A stretch of 64,000 bases of DNA from an uncultured Selenomonadales bacterium (GCA_900316935.1 ONEW01000004.1:1-64000), one strand, 5' to 3'; positions 1 to 7,476 are shown, counted from the first letter of the stretch. Notes: a model not told the origin generated them from the sequence alone. Translations and numbers: made by a program.

Positions 1-1197
1 TCCCGTAGCGCTTTCGTTTTTTCTTTTATTAATTATACCATTCTCAATCGGTTTTGTCAGTCTAGAAGCATGAATCACAGACGGCATTTTGAAGTTTCTC
101 GCCTTCTCCATCCACCCTGTCCTGCCGGCTTTCCATTCTTCCCGGCCTTTGACGCCCAGGATTTTCTCCTGGGCGCTGATGGACTGGGTCTTTAGCCAGG
201 CACGGCCGTTTTCTTCCACGTTGTCGGACCGTTTCCGCCCTTCCAGCTCGCGCCTGTACACCGGAGCATAATGGCACAGGCAATGGGGATGAGCCGGGTT
301 CACCGGCGCCGCATCCTTTGGGAAGATTCCCTTCCCCAGGCCGTACAGGTCCGCTTCAGCGTACATGTCGCAGATGTCTTCCGCCGGGTGACGGCTGCCT
401 AGTTTCCACTGGTACGCCACCACGTCCTCATCTTCCCCGTACCGGGCAATGAAGGCATCATATCTTGCCCTGGCGGCTTCCGTCCGGGCAATCCGCTCGG
501 CCACGTACCGGCTTTTCTCCTGTATGGCGTTCTGAAGGGCCCGCTGGGCGGCTTTTTGGCTGCCATGCCCCAGCTTGTCCATGAGCTCCCAAAGGGAAGT
601 CCGAAAGTGGTTGTATGTTACACGGTCATCGGCCAATCCATCTGCCTGGGCCTTTACTTTGCGGATTGCTTTCAGCACCGACAGCTGGTCGGCCGGCGTC
701 ATGCTCTCCCGGCTTGACCGGGCCCACCGGGTCAGTTCATCCAGGTACCGGGGAAGCTCCTGCGTACCGGTCATATGCCCATAGCCGTAGCCGTCATACA
801 ATGCCTGGGCCGTCTTCCGGACGGTGCTGTTCCGCCGAATCTGGTTCTGAACGGTTTCCACGATAGACTGCCGCATTTCCCGGCTGGCACCATGCAGTTT
901 CTGGGACAGCGTCATGCCGGACCCGTCCCAGGGAGTGGACAAGGCCTTCAGCAGTTCCGCCGAAGAAAGCGCGCCGGCCAGTTCGGCTCCCAGGGCATCC
1001 TGGGCCGTGGAAACGATGGCCTGAGAAACATTCGCGTCCAGCCAGTCCGCGACATCGTACTCCTGAAACGCCTGCTGCACGGCCTGGGTGACGGTCATTC
1101 CGCCATCCATCAGTTGCTGGATCCGTTCCACGATGGCTTTTCCCTTTTGGCCATACGCCTGGGAAAAGGCTCTCAATTGCCGCTGCAGTTCGTCCAT
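1..1197 (-). CDS. phage head morphogenesis protein, MuF/SPP1 gp7-like (partial, runs off left edge)
   Basis: An open frame begins at ATG 1197, three bases after the portal stop, and stays open for 399 codons to base 1, so the C-terminus is outside the window. Around residues 300-306 it carries HPHCLCHY, which resembles the HPxCRC signature near the end of MuF-type minor head proteins. These proteins sit with the portal and help initiate capsid assembly. The position directly after a portal gene is the standard phage order terL-portal-MuF. The frame is intact as far as visible, unlike the terminase upstream. The family call rests on the motif and the gene order. Confidence 0.72.
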   Translation of the reverse strand, partial: MDELQRQLRAFSQAYGQKGKAIVERIQQLMDGGMTVTQAVQQAFQEYDVADWLDANVSQAIVSTAQDALGAELAGALSSAELLKALSTPWDGSGMTLSQKLHGASREMRQSIVETVQNQIRRNSTVRKTAQALYDGYGYGHMTGTQELPRYLDELTRWARSSRESMTPADQLSVLKAIRKVKAQADGLADDRVTYNHFRTSLWELMDKLGHGSQKAAQRALQNAIQEKSRYVAERIARTEAARARYDAFIARYGEDEDVVAYQWKLGSRHPAEDICDMYAEADLYGLGKGIFPKDAAPVNPAHPHCLCHYAPVYRRELEGRKRSDNVEENGRAWLKTQSISAQEKILGVKGREEWKAGRTGWMEKARNFKMPSVIHASRLTKPIENGIINKRKNESATG

Positions 1198-1200
1198 AGG

Positions 1201-2607
1201 TTACTCCTTGTCAGGCTCCATCCCTTCTTCGCCCGGAGCCACGTCGAACCCGGCCGGCCGTTTCCCCGCCGGCGGTTCGCTGTATTCCGATTCCAGGCCA
1301 TCCTCTCCAATGCTGCCGACAATCTCGTCAAATCGTTCTGCAGAAAGATCCGGAAGGTACGAACCCATCACCTGCTTGGCGACTTCAACCCGCAGTTCCG
1401 GAGACAGGTCCATGTCCAGGACTGCCTGGGCATTCTTCAGCTCCGTCGAGATATCCGTGACGCCGAAGTCGGACGAGTAGGTCGCCGTATAGTCGATGTC
1501 GAGACTCATCCAGCGGGCCACCTTCAGAACCATCTTCCGTTCCGTCATGGAGCAGCGCATGGCGAACTCGCTCAAACGCTGGTTCGTCCGTTCGAACTCC
1601 CACTGGCGGGCAATGCCGGACGATTCCTGGCGCGTGCCGGTTACGAAGCTCAAACCGGCCATGCGGTACATCTCCTCAATCAGCATCTTGATTTGCGACT
1701 GGAGCATCTGTGCCGAATCCGACGGAGGAGAAATAAAGCCCGGCTGGAACTTCACCGTGTCGCCGTCATAGCACAACGCGTTGTTGCTGCCGATGACGAG
1801 GTCCGTCGCTTCCTTGCTGGGAAACGTCAGGACCGGGAACGTCTGGTTCCGCAGGATTTCCGTCAGCCAGGAGCAGTGATTGTACAGAGATTTCGCGATG
1901 CCTGCAACGGGATAAAGCTCCGGCGTCGGGTTGATTTCGCCGCTCTTGACCTTCTGGGACGGGAAGAACACAACCGGAACTTCACCAAGGTTATGCTCAC
2001 CCGCCGAGACCTGCACTCCGTTCTCCAGGATCGACCAATGCTGCTCGTCAAAGTAGACGGTCCGCTCCAGCTGTTCCCCGCGGGTGGATGCCACGGCCAT
2101 ATCCCGGAACTTGATGGAGAGCACGCGCCCGTTCTTGTCGATGGTGCAGGATTCCACACGGTCCGGATCCAGCGTGTACGCATAGGGGAATTTCCGTTCC
2201 TGCAGTGCCTGTCCCATCGTCGGCGGAAGGTCCATGCTCTGGAAGTTCTCCACAACGAGGAAGACGGCACCGTACAGTTTTGCCGATAAGGCCGCCTGCT
2301 TCATGAAGGCGTCCATGTCGGTGCCGGTACCGTCGACATCCTTCACGAAGGCCTCGATGATGGTGGAAGCGCTTCCTTTCCAGTCGCGCAGAGGGCTTCG
2401 CTTGAACACCGGGTCCACCAGAGCGTTGACGATAGACGCAAAGTAGTTCATGTAGTAAGCGATATGCTGGCGGTCCTGGTAGTTCTCCAGGACTTCGCGT
2501 TTATGCTTAATCAGATAGCCGCCCTTAAATCCTCCATCACCGTAATACGCATCCCGCATCAGGCGGTACACGTTACCTTCGCAGGCTTCAAACTGTTTTT
2601 CGCTCAT
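1201..2607 (-). CDS. phage portal protein
   Basis: A 468-residue protein, within the usual portal length. Portal proteins form the dodecameric DNA gate at one capsid vertex. The N-terminal part (YRLMRDAYYGDGGFKGG, then a QDRQHIAYYMNYFASIVNALVDP-like helix) and the later region SGIARQWEFERTNQRL are typical of portals of Firmicute siphophages. The C-terminus is acidic. I chose ATG 2607 because a GAGGAT-type ribosome site lies just upstream; the frame also extends to TTG 2637. It overlaps the degraded terminase end and precedes the MuF gene by three bases. The frame is intact, but the neighbouring terminase is broken, so the phage is unlikely to be functional. Confidence 0.8.
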   Translation of the reverse strand: MSEKQFEACEGNVYRLMRDAYYGDGGFKGGYLIKHKREVLENYQDRQHIAYYMNYFASIVNALVDPVFKRSPLRDWKGSASTIIEAFVKDVDGTGTDMDAFMKQAALSAKLYGAVFLVVENFQSMDLPPTMGQALQERKFPYAYTLDPDRVESCTIDKNGRVLSIKFRDMAVASTRGEQLERTVYFDEQHWSILENGVQVSAGEHNLGEVPVVFFPSQKVKSGEINPTPELYPVAGIAKSLYNHCSWLTEILRNQTFPVLTFPSKEATDLVIGSNNALCYDGDTVKFQPGFISPPSDSAQMLQSQIKMLIEEMYRMAGLSFVTGTRQESSGIARQWEFERTNQRLSEFAMRCSMTERKMVLKVARWMSLDIDYTATYSSDFGVTDISTELKNAQAVLDMDLSPELRVEVAKQVMGSYLPDLSAERFDEIVGSIGEDGLESEYSEPPAGKRPAGFDVAPGEEGMEPDKE

Positions 2608-2626
2608 GTCTTCATCCTCAATATCC

Positions 2627-3372
2627 TCAATAATCAAAACGCCCGGTGCGGATCTGCGTCCGTACGGGCATCACGTCGCTACATCCATAACGCGCAGCGT
2701 CGATGTCGTGGTTGTTTTTATCGGGATAGGCGCTCAAATACTGCCCGTCCCGGTTGCGCTCATATTCGTATGTCACAAACTCGCGGTACGCGTTCGGACA
2801 CCTCTTCTTGTCGATGTAGATATGGTTCCTAGACTGGAGCCACCGGATTCCGTGACTTCGCCCAGGTATTCGTGCCTGTAAGACATCTCGTTCCGGAGCT
2901 TCAGCTTTTCCGCGTCGTCCACACCGAAAAACAGGATCTTCTGCCCCGTCCGGTCCAGGATAATCTCCATGAGAGACTTCTTGAAGGTGAATTTCGCACA
3001 GAGTCCCAAGGCCTCAATGCCCATTCCACCTGCTGGTAGACGGAGTTCTTCAGCGTATTGCCGACCTTGCGCAGTACCACCGCATGGATGTCCGGATGGG
3101 CGATCATAAGCTTGGAAATCTGTAGGGGGAGGAAGGAGGACTTCGTGCTGCCGCGGCCGCCCTTCAGTCAGTAGTGCGTGTGCAGATGCCGCCGGATATC
3201 AGCACTCAGTCCGTCAAAGGCCGGGATAATCAGGTCGGAATCGTTCGGGTAAGGTCTTTCCAGAATCTTAAAGCCCGCCGTTTCCGGCCGGAGGCAAGAC
3301 CACCTTTTTCCGGATTTCTCTCAGTTCGCTCTCTGTTAGTTTGCCAAACGGCTTCAGGTTTTCATCATTCAT
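2627..3372 (-). pseudogene. phage terminase large subunit, decayed
   Basis: Pieces of a TerL ATPase/nuclease lie in order but in different frames. ATG 3372 opens MNDENLKPFGK, then the frame shifts near 3285 into ILERPYPNDSDLIIP. An in-frame TGA near 3168 directly precedes the Walker A segment KGGRGSTKSS. The frame shifts again near 3010 (VEWAL to LCAKFTFKKSL) and near 2845. The last part, ending YPDKNNHDIDAARYG...GRFDY, is a typical TerL C-terminus and stops at 2627. At roughly 245 codons the remnant is far shorter than the usual 400 or more, so internal segments are also missing. The gene cannot make a functional packaging motor. Confidence 0.82.
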
Positions 3373-3401
3373 CGGCTCCCATCATCCTTGCTTTTGGGGC
3401 A

Positions 3402-3436
3402 ACAAAAAAGCAGGGTCATTTCTGACTCTGCTTTTA
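3402..3436 (-). terminator. rho-independent terminator upstream of terL remnant
   Basis: On the minus strand AAAAGCAG and CTGCTTTT pair around an inner GTCA/TGAC stem, and the hairpin is followed by a T-rich tail. It would end any transcript of the candidate structured RNA before the terminase remnant. Confidence 0.55.
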
Positions 3437-3740
3437 GCTGTTTCCATATTTTATTGGGTTATACAACGACAAAAGGACGCTTTCTCGTCCTTTTGCCCTT
3501 CCACCAGGATTTGGACCCGGACTGCGTTTTCGACAGTTTTCCAGTTTTCGACGAAAGATGGCGACGGCCTATACAATGGCTTTCATGGCTTTCGCGCGTA
3601 CTATTAGGCTTACGCCTCTCACCCACACTGAAAGCCACGCCGTCTTCTTTCACATGTGCTACCCGGCTTAACACTATGGTCGTAAGACTCCGGTTCTTCC
3701 GTTCGCCCTAAGGTAATTATCCCGCGCCCGCTGAGCCCTG
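3402..3740 (-). ncRNA. candidate structured RNA in prophage remnant, ending in a terminator
   Basis: This stretch between two phage genes has no convincing ORF but folds by hand on the minus strand. Nested helices: 3651-3646 with 3558-3553, 3644-3639 with 3568-3563, 3636-3630 with 3593-3587, 3628-3624 with 3598-3594 (uses G-U pairs), and a four-pair hairpin 3617-3606 closed by a GUAA (GNRA-type) tetraloop. A T-arm-like hairpin with a seven-base loop lies at 3520-3504, then a strong hairpin at 3490-3468 and a T-tailed terminator at 3436-3402. The G-U pairs and the tetraloop favour the minus strand. I cannot assign an RNA family, and the 5' end is a guess. Confidence 0.4.
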
Positions 3741-3760
3741 GCAAGGATTTTCCGGTCCGA

Positions 3761-4000
3761 TTACTTTATTTCTCTTATTATTGTCATTGTATTGTCGTTG
3801 TGGAATGTTAGCCTGACCAGCTTGTTCCCGCCTACTGTTGCATCAATTCTGCCTTTGGTTCTTGTCTCCATCAAAGTTTCTGACTGTCTGCTCGTCTTAG
3901 CCACGAACTTTATGTTTCCAAACGTGAAGTAGCTCTTATATTGCGTCCCATACCGATTGCCCTTTACACTCATCCCACTGCCCGCGCCTCTACCGCCCAT
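3761..4000 (-). CDS. small phage-associated protein, MGGRGASSG-type
   Basis: A 79-residue protein opening with MGGRGAGSGM, followed by KGNRYGTQYKS, NIKFVAKTSRQSETLMETRT and a closing beta-rich segment. I recognise this pattern from small conserved proteins in structural regions of Firmicute prophages, where the MGGRGA start also appears at the C-terminus of larger minor head proteins. Its function is unknown. The start overlaps the end of the upstream phage fragment by 11 bases, so the two were translationally coupled. It is intact within an otherwise eroding prophage. Confidence 0.6.
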   Translation of the reverse strand: MGGRGAGSGMSVKGNRYGTQYKSYFTFGNIKFVAKTSRQSETLMETRTKGRIDATVGGNKLVRLTFHNDNTMTIIREIK

Positions 4001-4217
4001 CGCCCTTGCCGCTTTTCATCTTTTCCGTCACGGCATTATCAAAATATAATGCCCTGCAAGGGAAATGATAGCCTATATCACCGCCATAGACAACAACGGG
4101 TTTCGGGGTTACTCGGCGTATAGCTTCATTCATTCCAGCCTTCCAGATTTTTGTCGCTTCCTTATCACGCTTGACACCAATGGTGGAGACGGAAACCACA
4201 CCACCCGGCTCTCTACC
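3990..4217 (-). pseudogene. DUF4417-like phage protein, 3' fragment
   Basis: The frame reads GGVVSVSTIGVKRDKEATKI through VVVYGGDIGYHFPCRALYF and ends at 3990. This resembles the C-terminal third of DUF4417 proteins, common in Gram-positive phages with no established function. Upstream the frame hits a stop at 4218-4220, and the sequence beyond 4200 looks like unrelated coding on the other strand. The gene therefore appears cut at its 5' end, probably by a deletion that joined two parts of the prophage. A short product could start at GTG 4199, but no good ribosome site was seen. Confidence 0.55.
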
Positions 4218-4495
4218 TCAAGACCGAATTAAAGACCGTAGAAAAGGAAATTTCGCAGTTACAGCTGGTCCCTGAAATCAAAGTAACCATCGACGAATTA
4301 CAAAACTGCTGGCATGATTTTTTGATCGCCCTAAAACAAAAAACGGACCTCACGTTGGTGAAGTCCGTTTTAGAAAGAACAACATCCGTCGTCGTCAGGC
4401 CTGATGAGCTGATTATAACAATAGATGTTGCCAGTGTGCTGGTGCCGGGGACCGGAATCGAACCGGTACGGGTATCACTACCCGAGGGATTTTAA
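4201..4495 (+). pseudogene. possible recombinase C-terminal remnant reading into tRNA-Leu
   Basis: A plus-strand frame with no start shows LYLKTELKTVEKEISQLQ, then IDELQNCWHDFLIAL, then SVVVRPDELIITIDVA, and stops inside the tRNA gene at 4495. The coiled-coil segment followed by a short beta-rich tail resembles the end of large serine recombinases, which would suit the integrase end of a prophage next to its attachment site. The call is weak: the same bases contain a terminator hairpin for the tRNA operon, and serine recombinases do not usually use tRNA sites. It abuts the truncated phage gene at about 4200. Confidence 0.3.
4329..4373 (-). terminator. terminator of the Asp-Phe-Gly-Cys-Leu tRNA operon
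   Basis: Reading the minus strand, ACGGACTTCAC pairs with GTGAGGTCCGT (one mismatch), and a run of T residues follows. It lies about 70 bases past the tRNA-Leu 3' end, as expected for the end of the tRNA operon. Confidence 0.7.
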
Positions 4496-4529
4496 GTCCC
4501 TTGCGTCTGCCAGTTCCGCCACCTCGGCA
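4440..4529 (-). tRNA. tRNA-Leu (anticodon TAA)
   Basis: A 90-base class II tRNA with an encoded CCA end, the long variable arm expected of leucine tRNAs, a GGTTCGATTCC T-arm and TAA in the anticodon loop (GACTTAAAATCC). It is last in a five-tRNA operon. Phage-like sequence begins close to its 3' end, so this may be the prophage attachment site. Confidence 0.96.
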
Positions 4530-4537
4530 TATAAAAA

Positions 4538-4611
4538 TGGAGGCGACACCCGGAATCGAACCGGGGATAAAGGTTTTGCAGACCTCTGCCTTACCTCTTG
4601 GCTATGTCGCC
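4538..4611 (-). tRNA. tRNA-Cys (anticodon GCA)
   Basis: A 74-base cloverleaf with acceptor GGCGACA/TGTCGCC, discriminator T, an encoded CCA and GCA in the anticodon loop (GGTCTGCAAAACC). It lies between tRNA-Gly and tRNA-Leu in the same minus-strand operon. Confidence 0.96.
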
Positions 4612-4655
4612 GCCTGAAAAAAGGACCGGCCCGAAAGTCGGACCTTTTGTTGTCA

Positions 4656-4730
4656 TGGAGCGGAAAACGAGGCTCGAACTCGCGACCCCCACCTTGGCAA
4701 GGTGGTGCTCTACCACTGAGCTATTTCCGC
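4656..4730 (-). tRNA. tRNA-Gly (anticodon GCC), copy 1
   Basis: A 75-base cloverleaf with acceptor GCGGAAA/TTTCCGC, an encoded CCA and anticodon GCC (CCTTGCCAAGG). It is identical base for base to the second Gly gene at 5891-5965. Confidence 0.96.
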
Positions 4731-4734
4731 AAAA

Positions 4735-4810
4735 TGGTGCCTCAGAACAGAATCGAACTGTTGACACAAGGATTTTCAGTCCTTTGCTCTACCAACTGAG
4801 CTACCGAGGC
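4735..4810 (-). tRNA. tRNA-Phe (anticodon GAA)
   Basis: A 76-base cloverleaf with acceptor GCCTCGG/CTGAGGC, discriminator A, an encoded CCA and anticodon GAA (GGACTGAAAATCC). It lies between the Asp and Gly genes. Confidence 0.96.
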
Positions 4811-4815
4811 ATAAA

Positions 4816-4892
4816 TGGCGACCCGGACGAGACTCGAACTCGTGACCTCCGCCGTGACAGGGCGGCATTCTAACCAACTGAACCACCGGGCC
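4816..4892 (-). tRNA. tRNA-Asp (anticodon GTC), copy 1
   Basis: A 77-base cloverleaf with acceptor GGCCCGG/CCGGGTC, discriminator G, an encoded CCA and anticodon GTC (CCTGTCACGG). It is the first gene of the operon and is identical to the copy at 5968-6044. Confidence 0.96.
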
Positions 4893-4909
4893 GTTATATC
4901 AGCATTAAT

Positions 4910-4938
4910 AGTATACAGAAAATGATTTGCAAAGTCAA
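4910..4938 (-). promoter_or_regulatory. promoter of the Asp-Phe-Gly-Cys-Leu tRNA operon
   Basis: Minus-strand -35 TTGACT (4938-4933) and -10 TATACT (4915-4910) are separated by exactly 17 bases and lie just upstream of tRNA-Asp. The -35 box overlaps the stop codon of the preceding protein gene. Confidence 0.8.
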
Positions 4939-5624
4939 GCTTTTTCAATCCGCCCCAAAGCCAGTTTCCCGAGGTATCCCTCCAGCTTTTCCGATAACAG
5001 TCCTTCGAGCTGCTGCAGACTTTTGGCGTCAAAATCGTGAATCGTGCCAGGGAAGCTTTCCTGCTTGATTTCCGCGAAAAACTCGTTGCGGACGCGGTTG
5101 TAGAGGAACACGAGCTCGTTGGCATGGGCAAAGTCCGCGTAATCCAGGAAAATTGTGGAGTTGTTGATGAACTCCAGCGGGTTTTCCGGCGTGATGAACA
5201 ACTCGAAATCCCCGATCTTTCTGGGCAGCGTCTTCCAGTACTCCCACTGCAGGATGCCCTTTTTCGCCAGCATGGGCGTGCAGTTCGGCCGGAAGGCCGG
5301 CGAAATCTCCTCCAGGAGGCGCGGCAGCACCGCGGGGATGACCCGTTCGAATTCCTCCCGGTCCCTCGTGATGTAGCGCACGTCACGGAACCGTTCGAGT
5401 CCCACGTTCTTGACGGACAGATAGTCGAAGGTCTCCTTGGTGTAAATCAGGTCCAGGCTGCGGTGTTCTGCTTCCATGACATAGGAGCAGAGGGTCAGCA
5501 CGTGCCCGTCGATTCTGCCGCCGTCCACATACCGGAAGCCTTTCAGCTCCCGCGGGAGATTCTGCAAAAAGTCCCATTGGGGACGCCGTTCCACAATTGT
5601 CTTGAAATCTTCTTTGTCTGCCAT
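4935..5624 (-). CDS. conserved-looking protein of unknown function
   Basis: A 229-residue soluble protein beginning MADKEDFKTIVERRPQWDF, with no signal peptide or membrane segment. I do not recognise a family. It is rich in charged and aromatic residues and has no cysteine cluster or nucleotide-binding loop that I can see. ATG 5624 was chosen because an AGAAAGGA ribosome site precedes it; the open frame extends upstream to 5843 through the promoter and terminator region and is not credible there. It stands alone between two tRNA operons with its own promoter near 5674-5703. Confidence 0.8.
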   Translation of the reverse strand: MADKEDFKTIVERRPQWDFLQNLPRELKGFRYVDGGRIDGHVLTLCSYVMEAEHRSLDLIYTKETFDYLSVKNVGLERFRDVRYITRDREEFERVIPAVLPRLLEEISPAFRPNCTPMLAKKGILQWEYWKTLPRKIGDFELFITPENPLEFINNSTIFLDYADFAHANELVFLYNRVRNEFFAEIKQESFPGTIHDFDAKSLQQLEGLLSEKLEGYLGKLALGRIEKA

Positions 5625-5673
5625 GTCGGATCCTTTCTGCGCCCTGCCCTCCGGCAGGAACGGATACGTTATG

Positions 5674-5703
5674 ATTTTACCACGGGCCGGCGGCCCTTGT
5701 AAA
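5674..5703 (-). promoter_or_regulatory. promoter for the 229-residue unknown protein
   Basis: Minus-strand -35 TTTACA (5703-5698) and -10 TAAAAT (5679-5674) have an 18-base spacer and lie about 50 bases upstream of ATG 5624. The spacer contains a GC-rich palindrome, GGGCCGCCGGCCC. Confidence 0.55.
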
Positions 5704-5768
5704 GGAAGGCGGAGGCGGCGCGCCATGGGGTCCGCCGAAGCGGAACGGGACTTCCGCGCCAAGCAGGC

Positions 5769-5806
5769 AAAAAAAAGAACCGCAGGTGCCGATACCTGCG
5801 GTTCTG
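5769..5806 (-). terminator. terminator of the Asp-Gly-Trp tRNA operon
   Basis: On the minus strand AGAACCGCAGGT pairs with ACCTGCGGTTCT around a short loop, followed by eight T residues. It begins eight bases past the tRNA-Trp CCA end. Confidence 0.9.
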
Positions 5807-5813
5807 TAGTTTC

Positions 5814-5889
5814 TGGCAGGGGCAGAAGGAATCGAACCCTCAACCAACGGTTTTGGAGACCGCTACTCTACCAATTGAGCTATACCCCT
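5814..5889 (-). tRNA. tRNA-Trp (anticodon CCA)
   Basis: A 76-base cloverleaf with acceptor AGGGGTA/TGCCCCT, discriminator G, an encoded CCA and CCA in the anticodon loop (GGTCTCCAAAACC). It is the presumed ligand of the trp T-box at 51.6-51.8 kb in this window. Confidence 0.96.
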
Positions 5890-5890
5890 G

Positions 5891-5965
5891 TGGAGCGGAA
5901 AACGAGGCTCGAACTCGCGACCCCCACCTTGGCAAGGTGGTGCTCTACCACTGAGCTATTTCCGC
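5891..5965 (-). tRNA. tRNA-Gly (anticodon GCC), copy 2
   Basis: A 75-base tRNA identical to the gene at 4656-4730, with an encoded CCA. It begins one base upstream of tRNA-Trp in the same transcript. Confidence 0.96.
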
Positions 5966-5967
5966 AT

Positions 5968-6044
5968 TGGCGACCCGGACGAGACTCGAACTCGTGACCT
6001 CCGCCGTGACAGGGCGGCATTCTAACCAACTGAACCACCGGGCC
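5968..6044 (-). tRNA. tRNA-Asp (anticodon GTC), copy 2
   Basis: A 77-base tRNA identical to the gene at 4816-4892, with an encoded CCA. It is the first gene of the Asp-Gly-Trp operon. Confidence 0.96.
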
Positions 6045-6081
6045 GTTGCAGATACTTCGTAGAGATATCTGACAGTAAGGA

Positions 6082-6110
6082 ATTATACCATATCGTCCGG
6101 TTTTGGGCAA
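6082..6110 (-). promoter_or_regulatory. promoter of the Asp-Gly-Trp tRNA operon
   Basis: Minus-strand -35 TTGCCC (6110-6105) and a consensus -10 TATAAT (6087-6082) are 17 bases apart, with tRNA-Asp starting about 37 bases downstream of the -10. No T-tailed terminator was seen between pyrE and this promoter, so pyr transcripts may read through. Confidence 0.8.
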
Positions 6111-6140
6111 GCGGTTTTTTCCCCGTTTGGCACCGCGTCC

Positions 6141-6737
6141 TTATTTTTTCTGCAAAGGATTGTTTTTGCCGGTGCTGCCGCGTTTGGTCAGCGCAACGCC
6201 TTGTTTGCAGAGCGGGCAGTCTTCGGGTTTATAGGTCGGCACGTTCAGGTGCAGCAGGGCTTCCGTGCGCACACCGAAGTCGACTTTGCCGCCGCTGCGG
6301 TCAACCAGCAGGCCGACGCCAACCACGTTGCCGCCATGGGCACGCACGACCTCCATGACTTCGCGGACGCTGCCTCCCGTGGTCACAATGTCTTCGACAA
6401 CCAGGACGCGGCAACCTTCCGGAATCTGGAAGCCCCGTTTCAGGGTCATTTTGCCGTTCTCCCGTTCCGTGAAGATGGCACGGGTACCCAGGGCCTTGCC
6501 CGTTTCATGGGCCAGCAGGATGCCGCCGGTCGTCGGGCCGACAACGAGTTCGATGTGATCTCCGGCATACCGTTCGGCGATTTCCTGACACAGCCTTTCC
6601 GTGTATTCCGGGTGCTGCAATACGTTGAACTTTTCCACGTACATAGGGCTGTGCAGACCGCTCGTCAGCAGAAAATGGCCGTGCAGCACGGCTTTCGTCT
6701 CTTCCAGCATATGCAATACGTCTTGTTCGCTTAACAA
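6141..6737 (-). CDS. pyrE: orotate phosphoribosyltransferase
   Basis: Makes orotidine 5'-phosphate from orotate and PRPP, the fifth step of UMP synthesis. The PRPP-binding signature VLVVEDIVTTGGS is present, with SGLHSPMYVEKF near the N-terminus and VGPTTGGILLAHE ahead of it. The C-terminus (DCPLCKQGVALTKRGS) carries a CxxC pair. I place the start at TTG 6737 (198 residues) because an AAGGAGGAAC site lies just upstream and the frame beyond runs into pyrF; the longer frame reaches 6809. It follows pyrF by 16 bases and is last in the pyrimidine operon. Confidence 0.95.
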   Translation of the reverse strand: MLSEQDVLHMLEETKAVLHGHFLLTSGLHSPMYVEKFNVLQHPEYTERLCQEIAERYAGDHIELVVGPTTGGILLAHETGKALGTRAIFTERENGKMTLKRGFQIPEGCRVLVVEDIVTTGGSVREVMEVVRAHGGNVVGVGLLVDRSGGKVDFGVRTEALLHLNVPTYKPEDCPLCKQGVALTKRGSTGKNNPLQKK

Positions 6738-6753
6738 AGCAGGTTCCTCCTTA

Positions 6754-7476
6754 TCAGTCGATATCCTTGATTTCCTGTACAATGGCTTCCGCCGCGGCAC
6801 GGCGGTCAACCGCCTTCATGATGGGACGGCCGACGACGATATGGGTCGATCCGTTGGCGAAAGCCTGGGCCGGTGTGGTGACACGGCTCTGATCATCCAG
6901 GGCCGATCCCTGGGGACGCACGCCGGGGGTGACGATCAAGAAGTCCGGACCGCAGGCTGCGCGGATTTCCGCTGCTTCGCGGGGCGACGCCACGACGCCG
7001 TCCAGACCGGATTCCTTGGCCAGTTTGGCCAGGGCCAGCACCTGTTCGGCGATGGTGTTGTTGTAGTTCAGCTCGCTGAACTGTTCTTCGTCCATGCTGG
7101 TCAGGATGGTGACTGCCAGCAGTTTCGGCTTGACGATGCCCAGTTCCTCGGCCTTGTCCTTAACGGCCCGGGAGGCCATCGTCATCATTTTACGGCCGCC
7201 GACGGCATGGATGTTCATCATGTCCACGCCCTGCATCGTTTCTACGCGCAGCGCGCTGGCCACCGTGTTGGGAATATCCTGCAGCTTCAGGTCCAGGAAG
7301 ATCTTTTTGCCGTGACTCTTCAGGAAACGGATGATGTCGTTTCCAGCCGCATAGTACAGTTCCATGCCGACCTTGTAATACCCCACGGCGTCGCCGATCT
7401 GCTCCACCGCCTGTTTGGCCAGTTCCGCCGTTGGAAAATCCAACGCCGCAATCAATCTCGGATCGCTCTGTGTCAT
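6754..7476 (-). CDS. pyrF: orotidine 5'-phosphate decarboxylase
   Basis: Decarboxylates OMP to UMP, the last step of the pathway. The 240-residue TIM-barrel protein opens with DPRLIAALDFPT and has the catalytic signature FLDLKLQDIPNTV (Lys and paired Asp residues), MNIHAVGG, and a phosphate-binding end IVVGRPIMKA. Length and motifs fit the group I (bacterial) family. It lies between pyrD (59 bases upstream) and pyrE, which matches channelling of orotate to UMP. Confidence 0.96.
   Translation of the reverse strand: MTQSDPRLIAALDFPTAELAKQAVEQIGDAVGYYKVGMELYYAAGNDIIRFLKSHGKKIFLDLKLQDIPNTVASALRVETMQGVDMMNIHAVGGRKMMTMASRAVKDKAEELGIVKPKLLAVTILTSMDEEQFSELNYNNTIAEQVLALAKLAKESGLDGVVASPREAAEIRAACGPDFLIVTPGVRPQGSALDDQSRVTTPAQAFANGSTHIVVGRPIMKAVDRRAAAEAIVQEIKDID

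Noticed and set aside
775..2289. 504-residue plus-strand frame across the portal gene
   Set aside because: It is antisense to recognisable portal and MuF genes and shows no family motif.
3459..3674. 71-residue minus-strand frame rich in Lys, Arg and Ser
   Set aside because: It has no clear ribosome site and lies over the helices of the candidate structured RNA.
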